DNA from: Mariprofundaceae bacterium
GTDB lineage: Bacteria; Pseudomonadota; Zetaproteobacteria; Mariprofundales; Mariprofundaceae
DNA length: 11,204 bases
Assembly: GCA_027018975.1 (NCBI GenBank)
Contig: JALUXN010000196.1
Coordinates: forward strand, 1-11,204
Direction: 5' to 3'
In this document: piece by piece, positions 1 to 6,618 of the stretch
Layout: each line of letters opens with the position of its first letter
Position numbering within the stretch: position 1 is the stretch's first letter
Notes under the pieces: generated by a model
Database searches by the model: none
What the model saw: the letters and a program-made list of their open reading frames with translations, nothing else
What the model was told of the DNA's origin: nothing
Program-made: the position numbers and the translations under genes

Positions 1-1248
1 ATTCTCCATATCCACCTGTCCGGGTGGGTTATCCGGCAGTGAGTCCAATCGTTTCACGACAAAGCCTGCAACAGGAGAGAGCACTGGCAGCCCGAAGCAG
101 TGATAGTCGCTAAGCAGCTGACCATCGGTACGATAACTCTGCCCTTCCTCGGTGATATAAAAATCCAAGGCATGCTGCCAAGGGGGCTGGTGGGTGTGTG
201 AGCCATGAAACCCCTGATACACATCCCATCGCCCATAAAATGGCGGTAACACCGGCACACTGCCGAATTCACCGTGACGAGCTATGGCGAGCCGGCTACG
301 TTCGGCACTGACCTCAGGCAGTGCAGGTGCCTCCAATGTGACTTGCAGCGACTCTGAGGCTGGGCGTTTGGTCAGTGCGACCAATATCAGCATCGTGGTC
401 AGCAAAAACGGCACTGCCATCACTGGCAAACCATAGACCAACATGAAAGTTTCCGAGGCGGCGGTCACCAGCGCGGCAATGACTGCACCGATCATGGCAA
501 GAATAAAACTCTGTATGCCGGGTATGGTGAAGATACCCCCTAGAGCCATCGCCACCAGAATAAAATTAAAGCCGTTCCAAGCCACTAGATCGGGGTGCGG
601 ACTCCCGGATAGAAATGTATAGGTGGTAAAGCCGCAGATATAACCGGCAACCGCCAGCAGTGATAGGTAGCGGGAACTCATCAGCAACCCCGCAAACATC
701 AATAGCCCAGCCAGTGGATGCGGCGTAAAAAAGGCCGAGCCGAGCGCGGTAAAAAACTGATCGATCGCGGAGGAGAAATAGGTCTCATGCGGTGCCAGTG
801 GCAGCAAGTAGCGGCTCAAGGTGCCATAGCTGTGCGCCGCCAGTGTCACCATCAATGCCACCACAACAAAGGGGAGGCTCAGCGCCGGCAGGCGATCCAA
901 CCGCCACAGCACATCTGCCATGGCCACTGTGGCAAAGACCGCCAGCACCGCACCGAGTAAAATCAGAACCGCAAGATAGATATCCAGCTGATAATAAGCA
1001 CCTAGAGACAAACCGACCAGCAAGCTGTTGTAGATGTGCAGCCCACTTTGCAGGTTTCTAAACTGCAATAGACTGGCAGTTGCGCCTCCTACGATCCCCG
1101 CCAAAAGACCTGCTATTGCTGTATTGGGAAACCAGAAGGTGGCCGCAATAAACAGGCCACCAACCAACGGCTTTTCCGCGAACAGAATAGCGCCATAAGC
1201 CCTAAGCAGGCCGGCGAGCGTCTCCTTTGTGTGTCGAACAGGGTTCAT
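1..1248 (-). CDS. Urea-transporter-like membrane protein fused to M23/LytM peptidase domain (3' end cut by window edge)
   Basis: I translated this frame by hand: it is open for 416 codons from an ATG at 1248 to the left edge, so the C-terminus is missing. Residues about 20-295 are strongly hydrophobic and look like a urea transporter (UT) channel. Two related stretches, YNSLLVGLSLGA (73-84) and FNFILVAMALGG (227-238), mark the two homologous halves known in UT proteins; the second resembles the family's N-G-x-N-x-x-L-x-x-x-A-L-G-G signature. After a linker (about 296-330) comes an M23-type domain: GFHGSHTHQPPWQHALDF (346-363) with candidate zinc ligands His359 and Asp362, then GLPVLSPVAG (386-395). 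The last M23 motif (HxH) would lie beyond the edge. The start overlaps the decarboxylase stop as ATGA, implying translational coupling. UT channels normally pass urea passively. In this operon the substrate may instead be a small amide or amine, which is inference. If the UT part has the usual cytoplasmic C-terminus, the peptidase would face the cytosol. Confidence 0.85.
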   Translation of the reverse strand, partial: MNPVRHTKETLAGLLRAYGAILFAEKPLVGGLFIAATFWFPNTAIAGLLAGIVGGATASLLQFRNLQSGLHIYNSLLVGLSLGAYYQLDIYLAVLILLGAVLAVFATVAMADVLWRLDRLPALSLPFVVVALMVTLAAHSYGTLSRYLLPLAPHETYFSSAIDQFFTALGSAFFTPHPLAGLLMFAGLLMSSRYLSLLAVAGYICGFTTYTFLSGSPHPDLVAWNGFNFILVAMALGGIFTIPGIQSFILAMIGAVIAALVTAASETFMLVYGLPVMAVPFLLTTMLILVALTKRPASESLQVTLEAPALPEVSAERSRLAIARHGEFGSVPVLPPFYGRWDVYQGFHGSHTHQPPWQHALDFYITEEGQSYRTDGQLLSDYHCFGLPVLSPVAGFVVKRLDSLPDNPPGQVDMEN

Positions 1249-2633
1249 TCTTTGGTCTGCATCTCCACGGAGCAGAGATGTTCCGGAATTGATTCCTGTG
1301 CAGTCATCACCCGCAAATCCTCTGCTGCGCGAACGACCGACACCGTTTGATCGACGTGCACCATCACGATATTCGGACGATATTCAATGAACTGCATCCA
1401 CTGCGTATTGTTGTAGGCACCGACCTGATTAAAGACCAACGAATCGCCAATATTCACAGGCGGCAACATCACCGAAGCACGCATGACATCGATATTCATG
1501 CAGAGCGGGCCGTACAGAATAGTATCTTCCGGCACGCCTTCGAGTACACGGGTTGGCGTCACCTGATGGTTATACCAGAAGCCGGTAAAGAGCAGATTGA
1601 CTCCGGCATCAATTACCACCGACTTGCGCCCATCCGGCATGCGTTTATTGGCAACTACAGAAGTGACCAGAATCTCCGTATCATCCACAATCGCCCGGCC
1701 GCTCTCCATAATCAGTCGTGGCCGGCGCTTGCCCTGCTGCTCCCGGGTGCGGGTTGCATCGTTCAACGCATTACAAATCGCTTCAGCATATTGATCCAGA
1801 CTTGGCACGACCTGCTCCGGTGGCAAATAGGTGCCTTGCAGCGAATTCATCGAAGCAAAACCGCCTCCGATATCAATACTTTCGATACAACATCCTGTCT
1901 GCGCTTCAACCTCTTCCATGAAATTACACATGATCCGTATTTGTGAAGCGTAGGCGCGCGGATCCAATACGAATGTGCCGAGATGGCTATGCAGGCCGCA
2001 CAGATTCAATTGCGCGCTTTCACCCAGCGCACGCGCCGCATCCATCGCCTGACCGGATTCGATATTGAAACCAAAACGACTCCATGGTTCCGTGTAACCG
2101 GTATCAAAATTGAGCCGCATGGTGACATCCACCTGTTTGCCAGCTGATTTAGCCACATCCTCCAGCAGATAGAGCTCATCGAGGTTGTCGAGATGAATGC
2201 GAGCCCCTTCAGCTACAACCCGCTCCAGAATCGGCCGCTCTTTGTGTGGGCCGTTAAAGAGAATTTTTTCCGCGGGCACACCCAAAGCACGCGCTTTTTC
2301 ATACTCGAACGCTGACACTACCTCCGCCCAGGCACCCTCCTGATGCAACGTATTGCAGACTGCACCGAGATAGTTGGTTTTATACGACCAGCTGTAGGTG
2401 ACATCACCATAACGGGTTTCAAAGGCACGTAATAGTTTGCGGACATTATCACGCAGCCGTTTTTCGGAGATAATAAACAGCGGGGAACCATATTTTTCCA
2501 GTAGCGGTTGAATCGCAACACCAGCAAACGTATCTTGGCACTGCCCACCGCTCACACTGCCGAATTTATTCAATGCCCCGATACGATGCGGCGTTAATGT
2601 TGGTTTGCTCCAGTTCCTTTTTTCATGACTCAT
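1245..2633 (-). CDS. PLP-dependent decarboxylase, fold-type III (Orn/DAP/Arg decarboxylase family 2)
   Basis: A 462-residue protein of the alanine-racemase-fold decarboxylases, which use pyridoxal phosphate to remove CO2 from an amino acid. The PLP-binding lysine is Lys85 in SYKTNYL. Ring-stacking His is probably His217 in GLHSHLGT. The phosphate loop is SIDIGGGF (252-259). Glu310 and Arg313 in MESGRA, Cys378 and Asp382 in YGPLCMNID, and Tyr407 in GAYNNT complete the active site, so the enzyme should be active. DAP decarboxylases normally have Cys-Glu-Ser/Thr at the active-site Cys. Here it is Cys-Met-Asn, so this is unlikely to be LysA and its substrate is unknown. The ATG at 2633 overlaps the ATP-grasp stop, and the TGA at 1247-1245 overlaps the next start, both as ATGA. 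Placed between a ligase and a transporter, it probably makes an amine or modified amino-acid building block. Family assignment is firm; substrate is not. Confidence 0.92.
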   Translation of the reverse strand: MSHEKRNWSKPTLTPHRIGALNKFGSVSGGQCQDTFAGVAIQPLLEKYGSPLFIISEKRLRDNVRKLLRAFETRYGDVTYSWSYKTNYLGAVCNTLHQEGAWAEVVSAFEYEKARALGVPAEKILFNGPHKERPILERVVAEGARIHLDNLDELYLLEDVAKSAGKQVDVTMRLNFDTGYTEPWSRFGFNIESGQAMDAARALGESAQLNLCGLHSHLGTFVLDPRAYASQIRIMCNFMEEVEAQTGCCIESIDIGGGFASMNSLQGTYLPPEQVVPSLDQYAEAICNALNDATRTREQQGKRRPRLIMESGRAIVDDTEILVTSVVANKRMPDGRKSVVIDAGVNLLFTGFWYNHQVTPTRVLEGVPEDTILYGPLCMNIDVMRASVMLPPVNIGDSLVFNQVGAYNNTQWMQFIEYRPNIVMVHVDQTVSVVRAAEDLRVMTAQESIPEHLCSVEMQTKE

Positions 2634-3751
2634 GATTCGACTCCATTCTTATTCTCATTGGGTGTACGATGACGCAGATGGTCTGCCGGAATACAGCCAC
2701 CATACATGGACATCGCTTCAAAGGTTTTCAGATCAATGACCGTTTCCTGAGCATAACGGATCATCATCATGCCGGTTTTGGGCGTGCCCAGTGTCACCTC
2801 TTCGCCACAAATCAACTGCACCAGTGCCGCGGGCAAATTACTGTCAGCTTCAGCGGCCAGATAGATCCAGGCTGGGAAACGGGGGTTGATTTCAATCAGC
2901 AGATACTGCCCGTCCTTCTCTTTGAGCATCTCCACCTCCAGTGGACCCGCCCACTGCAGTGCCTCAGCCAGTTTGTTGGCATCACTCAACAGATGCTGAT
3001 CCTCCACAGTCACACATGACCACGCTTTACCTTTATCTGTCACCGCCTGCTTGCGCATCATTACCGAGCCGAGCAGCCGACCTTTGCCATCACCCACCGC
3101 AGTGAGATTGACCTCATGGCCTTCGACATAACGCTGTACCAGTACTGGATAACCCCAGTTCGCCGCCACATCACGAAATGCTGCCGCCCCCTCATCCGGG
3201 TTGTGTACCACAGTCGCATCATAAAAGATGCCTTTCACCACCATCGGATACTTCCATCCATCATCGTGACATCGATAGAAAAAGTCAGCGCTGGTGATAT
3301 TTTTTGTTTCCGGATAACGAATCCCGGCGCTCTGTGCCAGCTCACCCAGGCGATCTTTGTTGCGATCACGCAGTTGGGCGACATCAGGAATCAACATAGC
3401 AATACCCAGCTGCTCAAATTCGTGGTGGAGGCGCGTAAAACTCAATAGTTCGGCATCCAAACAGGGGATTAAGACATCGATAGACTCTTGCTGCTGGATG
3501 TAGGTCATTCGCTCTATCAACTGCTGTTCTCCGGCTGACGGATAGGGTAGCAAATAAGAAGCATCGCTAATCTCATGCAGATAGAGACCGGGATCCAGCA
3601 CATCGTAGCCAAGTCCGATAATGCGAATCTGGTCGCCATAGTGGAGCCGCAAACAACGCGCTACCGCCAGCCCCGGTCCCGGATTGTCCGGTTTGGCATT
3701 CATGCCGGTTACAGCGACGGTCAGCGGTTTATTACTGTTGGCTGCACTCAT
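2630..3751 (-). CDS. ATP-grasp family carboxylate-amine ligase
   Basis: A 373-residue ATP-grasp enzyme. This family activates a carboxylate as an acyl phosphate using ATP and joins it to an amine or thiol. The N-terminus (10-50) is a nucleotide-fold pre-ATP-grasp domain (TVAVTGMN). NKDRLGELAQSAGIRYPET (131-149) is the typical entry to the ATP-grasp domain. Lys173 in MVVKG and the QRYVEGHEVN strand (206-215) are expected ATP contacts. LLIEINPRFP (284-293) carries the Mg2+-binding Glu288 and Asn290, plus Arg292. The layout resembles carbamoyl-phosphate-synthase-like and PylC-like ligases more than D-Ala-D-Ala ligase or glutathione synthetase. I chose the ATG at 3751 over a GTG at 3760 because it makes an ATGA overlap with the TetR stop, the same arrangement as at the next two junctions. 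The substrate is unknown; the adjacent decarboxylase may supply the amine. Confidence 0.9.
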   Translation of the reverse strand: MSAANSNKPLTVAVTGMNAKPDNPGPGLAVARCLRLHYGDQIRIIGLGYDVLDPGLYLHEISDASYLLPYPSAGEQQLIERMTYIQQQESIDVLIPCLDAELLSFTRLHHEFEQLGIAMLIPDVAQLRDRNKDRLGELAQSAGIRYPETKNITSADFFYRCHDDGWKYPMVVKGIFYDATVVHNPDEGAAAFRDVAANWGYPVLVQRYVEGHEVNLTAVGDGKGRLLGSVMMRKQAVTDKGKAWSCVTVEDQHLLSDANKLAEALQWAGPLEVEMLKEKDGQYLLIEINPRFPAWIYLAAEADSNLPAALVQLICGEEVTLGTPKTGMMMIRYAQETVIDLKTFEAMSMYGGCIPADHLRHRTPNENKNGVES

Positions 3752-4554
3752 GCTAGGCACTTCCGCAGCTGCCCGAAGAATTCAGTCAGATCACGCTGTG
3801 CATCCTGCATGCTGACATCAAAATCACGACTGACGCTTAGCATCAAGGCTTTCAGGTCATCACTCTGCTGCAGAAAACGCAGTACATATAGCCCCACATC
3901 ATTGGCGGAGAAGCTGCGGCCATTGACCGGATCGAAGACAAATCCACTGTCGTTCAATGCGAGTCGCTGCAACACATCCCGATCCGGGATAATCTCCTTG
4001 GTCACTTCATTTGTTTCCCATGGTAGTTGATTCATCAAAAGCTCCTTCTGCCTGTCTCGATCAATATTGCCGGGAAGCCAGGCGCGATAAATTTGTTGTA
4101 TCAGGTGGTCTGCCAGCACTTCGGGTGCGATACCTCTTGGTGCCGAGCTCAACAGCTCGATGCGCAACAAGATGACGCGATAACACTGTGATCGACACGT
4201 TTCCAGTTGATCGCGGAGGTAAGGGGTCTCCATGGGCTGACAGCATAAAAAGGAGAGTAACGCCTCCTGTTGTAACAGCTGCCGAACCACATAGAGCAAA
4301 CCACCGCGTCCACCGGGCATCGCTTCAAGTAGCAGGCGCAATTGCTCACCACGCTGTGCAATCCATGCCTCAAGCATGGCATCCTTGGATGCAAAATGAC
4401 GAAACAGGACACCATCAGAGATACCCGATTCCTTCGATACCCGTTGAGTGGTCAGGAACGCCAATTGATCCTTGGCAGCGATGCGATCAAGTGCTTTAAG
4501 TACTTGTTTGAAACGCTGTTTCGCCGTTTCAGTTTTCAACGACAAACTACCCAT
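3748..4554 (-). CDS. TetR-type regulator with C-terminal PqqD-like domain
   Basis: 268 residues, longer than a typical TetR regulator of about 200. The N-terminus has the TetR DNA-binding fold, with helix-turn-helix TTQRVSKESGISDGVLFRHF (35-54) and the usual following SKDAMLEAW helix. Residues about 70-180 form the helical ligand/dimer domain and contain Cys104, Cys105, Cys120 and Cys124. Residues about 193-268 are different. The pattern GFVFDPVNGRSFSANDVGLYV (204-224, shortened: GFVFDP, NGRSFSAN, GLYVLRFL), then a charged stretch, then DFDVSMQDAQRDLTEFFGQL (244-263), fits PqqD-family proteins. PqqD domains bind leader peptides in several ribosomal-peptide pathways. It is first in a chain of four genes joined by ATGA overlaps and has a palindrome 16 bases upstream, so it probably controls its own operon. 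The PqqD call is pattern recognition, not a search result. Confidence 0.82.
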   Translation of the reverse strand: MGSLSLKTETAKQRFKQVLKALDRIAAKDQLAFLTTQRVSKESGISDGVLFRHFASKDAMLEAWIAQRGEQLRLLLEAMPGGRGGLLYVVRQLLQQEALLSFLCCQPMETPYLRDQLETCRSQCYRVILLRIELLSSAPRGIAPEVLADHLIQQIYRAWLPGNIDRDRQKELLMNQLPWETNEVTKEIIPDRDVLQRLALNDSGFVFDPVNGRSFSANDVGLYVLRFLQQSDDLKALMLSVSRDFDVSMQDAQRDLTEFFGQLRKCLA

Positions 4555-4634
4555 GGCGCGAACAAAATATGAGAGTATTTACTTTCACAAGCATTTTAAT
4601 CGTGTGAAGCCGGCGCCTGCAGGTATTACGCACG
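4555..4634 (-). other. Intergenic gap between the two blocks
   Basis: An 80-base gap between the Met-rich cytochrome stop and the TetR start, the largest strictly non-coding gap in the window. It holds the candidate operator. It also has GC-rich self-complementary words (CCTGCAGG, GGCGCC) but no stem followed by a T-run, so I see no rho-independent terminator and read-through from the copper block is possible. Confidence 0.5.
4570..4587. promoter_or_regulatory. Candidate TetR operator (imperfect palindrome)
   Basis: TGAGAGT-ATTT-ACTTTCA: two 7-base arms matching at 6 of 7 pairs around a 4-base AT centre. It lies 16 to 33 bases upstream of the TetR start, where self-regulating TetR proteins usually bind. 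Weak promoter-like elements are interwoven on the minus strand (TTGTGA, then TATTTT 15 bases later), so binding would block transcription. This is inference from position and symmetry. Confidence 0.45.
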
Positions 4635-5048
4635 CTAATTGCCTACTTCAGCGGCATGGCGCTGTAAATATTGAATGATTTTGTCACCTTCTGTTACAGA
4701 TGGCCGCTCAACACCTGTGCCCACCTTGGCTCTCATATGCCCCTCCATACGATGAAACACCTTTGGCCACGCCGTAGCAGTGTGTCGCGTCGGTGCCGGC
4801 ACTGCATGACACTGGGAGCAATAATGCCGCAACAGTTGTGCACCATCGGATTGCGGCTCGGGCAGCACAACCGTTTCATCATCAGATGTGGGTGGGTTGA
4901 CCATCATTACACCTTCCATCATCCCTTGCATATCGCCATGACCCATTATCATACCCATAGCATCCGCCTGCACACTTACTCCGATGACCACCACTGTGAG
5001 AAGCGCCCATCTTCCGATGATCGTTCCCCTATACCATTGCATCTTCAT
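4635..5048 (-). CDS. Small exported c-type cytochrome with Met-rich N-terminus
   Basis: 137 residues. A basic N-terminus and a hydrophobic run (about 14-28) ending in QADA look like a signal peptide. The haem site is CSQCH (Cys77, Cys80, His81), so one covalent haem. Met101 or Met105, in HRMEGHM, is the likely distal ligand, closer to CxxCH than in ordinary class I cytochromes. Between the signal and the haem domain lies a segment dense in methionine (MGMIMGHGDMQGMMEGVMM, 31-49), typical of periplasmic copper-binding stretches. It ends the copper block, 33 bases after the CBS gene. The ATG at 5048 is used; an ATG two codons later is an alternative. A G-rich run about 14 bases upstream is a poorly spaced ribosome site. 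It probably carries electrons or binds copper in the periplasm; the partner is unknown. Confidence 0.82.
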   Translation of the reverse strand: MKMQWYRGTIIGRWALLTVVVIGVSVQADAMGMIMGHGDMQGMMEGVMMVNPPTSDDETVVLPEPQSDGAQLLRHYCSQCHAVPAPTRHTATAWPKVFHRMEGHMRAKVGTGVERPSVTEGDKIIQYLQRHAAEVGN

Positions 5049-5081
5049 CGCTTGGATCCATCCCCCCTTTCCTTTCGCATC

Positions 5082-5717
5082 TTATGACCACATATCGAGA
5101 TCAAAGTGCACCATCACCGCTCGGAGAATATCGCTGTGAGTAATCATGCCAGCCAATTCACCCCGATCTGTGATAGGAATCGCCCCAATCCGTTGTTCGA
5201 CAAACAGGCGTGCCACATGCCGGGCGTCCGTATCTATAGAAGCAGTAAGCACAGGGTCGCTCATCAACTCGGCCACCGTGATATGCTGTTTCTCCTCACT
5301 ACTACAATGGAGACAGACGCCCTCTGTAGCACACATGCAGTGAACAAGATCTCTATCTGACAACATGCCAACCAGCGCGGAGGTCGGAGACAAGACCGGC
5401 AGATGCCGAAATCCACTCTCATCGAGTAACGCCAGTGCCTCGCTTGCCAATGCATTTGACACAATGGACACCACAGGCGCACTCATGATTTGGCCTGCTT
5501 TTAATGCAGGTGCGCGGTCATCTGGAGCATCTGCAGCATGATACTGACTCATGCCGACTGCTGTGCGATAGGCTGAATTCTGAGCACCTCCACTGCTGAT
5601 AGAACTCTTGGTGCTCTGCACGCGACGCATCGCTGCCAGCTTGGTGACGGCGGGACGCACAAAGAGTTTTTCAAGCGGAACTGGGTCGGTGACGCCCGGA
5701 CCATACACAGTAAACAT
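5082..5717 (-). CDS. Two-CBS-domain protein with Cys cluster
   Basis: 211 residues with no signal peptide or membrane segment, so cytoplasmic. CBS domain 1 spans about 74-126 (AGQIMSAPVVSI ... GMLSDRDLV) and CBS domain 2 about 147-203 (VAELMSDPVLTA ... GMITHSDILRA). Paired CBS domains usually sense adenine nucleotides. In the loop between them is CMCATEGVCLHC (127-138), four cysteines spaced C-x-C-x5-C-x2-C, which is not part of the CBS fold and could hold a metal or act as a thiol switch. The N-terminal 73 residues are low-complexity and match nothing I recognise. The start is fixed by a strong Shine-Dalgarno (TGGAGGTG, minus strand) at 5730-5723. Sitting inside a copper/cytochrome block, it may sense metal or redox state; that is inference. 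Confidence 0.85.
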   Translation of the reverse strand: MFTVYGPGVTDPVPLEKLFVRPAVTKLAAMRRVQSTKSSISSGGAQNSAYRTAVGMSQYHAADAPDDRAPALKAGQIMSAPVVSIVSNALASEALALLDESGFRHLPVLSPTSALVGMLSDRDLVHCMCATEGVCLHCSSEEKQHITVAELMSDPVLTASIDTDARHVARLFVEQRIGAIPITDRGELAGMITHSDILRAVMVHFDLDMWS

Positions 5718-5719
5718 CG

Positions 5720-5842
5720 TTACACCTCCACGGGGTCGCAGATTGAGAAAAGCAGTTCAGATTCGCGATCAACATGGTGCCTGAGCAGGAGAGCCGATTC
5801 AGAGATCATACCGTAGCAAGGGTAACTCCGACTGTCGTCCAT
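5720..5842 (-). CDS. Possible 40-residue small protein
   Basis: An ATG one base after the ccdA-like stop opens a 40-codon frame that closes with TAA two bases before the CBS start, so it fills the whole 126-base gap. The peptide begins MDDSRSYPCYGMISESALLL and ends SICDPVEV; it has two cysteines, no signal peptide and no transmembrane run. I recognise no family. There is no Shine-Dalgarno of its own, so translation would depend on coupling to the upstream gene (TAATATG). A 41-codon open stretch arises by chance fairly often (roughly one in seven), but exact packing between neighbours in this tight block favours a real gene. It could equally be a spacer. Confidence 0.4.
   Translation of the reverse strand: MDDSRSYPCYGMISESALLLRHHVDRESELLFSICDPVEV
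5723..5730 (-). promoter_or_regulatory. Ribosome binding site of the CBS gene
   Basis: TGGAGGTG on the minus strand, 5 bases before the CBS start codon. It lies within the last codons of the possible small ORF, whose stop at 5722-5720 ends just before the CBS ATG. If that small gene is translated, the two would be coupled. Confidence 0.7.
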
Positions 5843-5843
5843 A

Positions 5844-6608
5844 TTACTGCACGCTGCCTGAAAACAACCCTTCAACATCAGCCAGTGCCGGAAACCAGTC
5901 GATCAACCAACCGGAGATCATGCTGAAACTGCCCAAAAAGATCAGCACCCCAACCAGAATCAGCAGCATGCCGGATATTTTTTCGACCACAGCCAAGTGG
6001 CGTTTGAAGCCTTGCGACCAGCGCAAAAATGAATCGGTTGCAGCAGCCGCGAGAAGAAATGGGATGGCTAGGCCAAGCGAGTAGACAGACAAGAGAATCA
6101 TGCCCTGCATCATTTCACTCTGAACACCGGCCACCGCCAGAATAGCCCCCAGAATGGGGCCGACACATGGTGTCCAGCCGAATGCAAAAGCGGCACCAAG
6201 AACCAGCGCACCGAATCCATGGCGTGCATTCACACTGCTGGCATCAAAGCGAGCATCCGCCATCAACCACGGAATGCGAAACAGGCCGCCATAGTGCAGA
6301 CCGAAAATCACGATGATCGCACCGGCAAACTTCCCCAGCAGTTCCATATGCATCAGCATCCACTGACCCACCAGCGAAGCCGACGCGCCGAGTGCAATAA
6401 AGATCATGCTAAATCCACATACAAACCAGACGGCCTGCAATATCGCCTTCCTGCGCACGCCGCTAGGCACTTCATCCCGGGCACGCAATTCGTTGACCGA
6501 TACGCCAGAGATGTAGGAGAGGTAAGCCGGCACCAGCGGCAATACGCAGGGTGAGAGAAAGGAGAGCAGGCCGGCAATCAGGGCGCCTGCTAGGGTGACT
6601 TCAATCAT
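5844..6608 (-). CDS. ccdA: CcdA/DsbD-type thiol-electron transporter
   Basis: 254 residues and about six membrane helices. This family carries reducing power from cytoplasmic thioredoxin through the inner membrane to periplasmic thiol proteins, for cytochrome c maturation or metal-site repair. Key motifs: LSFLSPCVLPLVPAYLSYIS (15-34) with Cys21, and FGWTPCVGPILGAIL (143-157) with Cys148, the redox-active pair. A longer frame starts at 6647 but would overlap copA. The ATG at 6608 has a good Shine-Dalgarno (TGAGGT) in the overlap with the copA stop, so I take that start. The TlpA-like thioredoxin at the far end of the block is a natural recipient. The length suits CcdA; no periplasmic DsbD domains are present. 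Confidence 0.88.
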   Translation of the reverse strand: MIEVTLAGALIAGLLSFLSPCVLPLVPAYLSYISGVSVNELRARDEVPSGVRRKAILQAVWFVCGFSMIFIALGASASLVGQWMLMHMELLGKFAGAIIVIFGLHYGGLFRIPWLMADARFDASSVNARHGFGALVLGAAFAFGWTPCVGPILGAILAVAGVQSEMMQGMILLSVYSLGLAIPFLLAAAATDSFLRWSQGFKRHLAVVEKISGMLLILVGVLIFLGSFSMISGWLIDWFPALADVEGLFSGSVQ

Positions 6609-6612
6609 ATTT

Positions 6613-6618
6613 ACCTCA
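6613..6618 (-). promoter_or_regulatory. Ribosome binding site of the ccdA-like gene
   Basis: TGAGGT on the minus strand, overlapping the TGA stop of the copper ATPase and 4 bases before the ATG at 6608. It decides in favour of the shorter start over the ATG at 6647, and couples the two genes. Confidence 0.65.

Noticed and set aside
54..272. 72-codon minus-strand frame near the left edge
   Set aside because: It is in a different frame from the UT-M23 gene, whose protein is coherent across the same bases.
1347..1946. 199-codon plus-strand frame opposite the decarboxylase
   Set aside because: Antisense to the conserved PLP-enzyme motifs; no recognisable domain or ribosome site.
3752..3760. GTG start giving the ATP-grasp protein three extra residues (longest open frame)
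   Set aside because: The ATG at 3751 forms an ATGA overlap identical to the next two junctions, so it is the more likely start.
4584..4608. TTCACA ... TGTGAA inverted repeat, spaced 13 bases, resembling a CRP/FNR-type site
   Set aside because: The arms are only six bases and the spacing is not that of a CRP or FNR site; it overlaps the better palindrome at 4570-4587 and may be chance.
4610..4626. GC-rich self-complementary words as a terminator
   Set aside because: No stable stem followed by a run of T on the transcribed strand.
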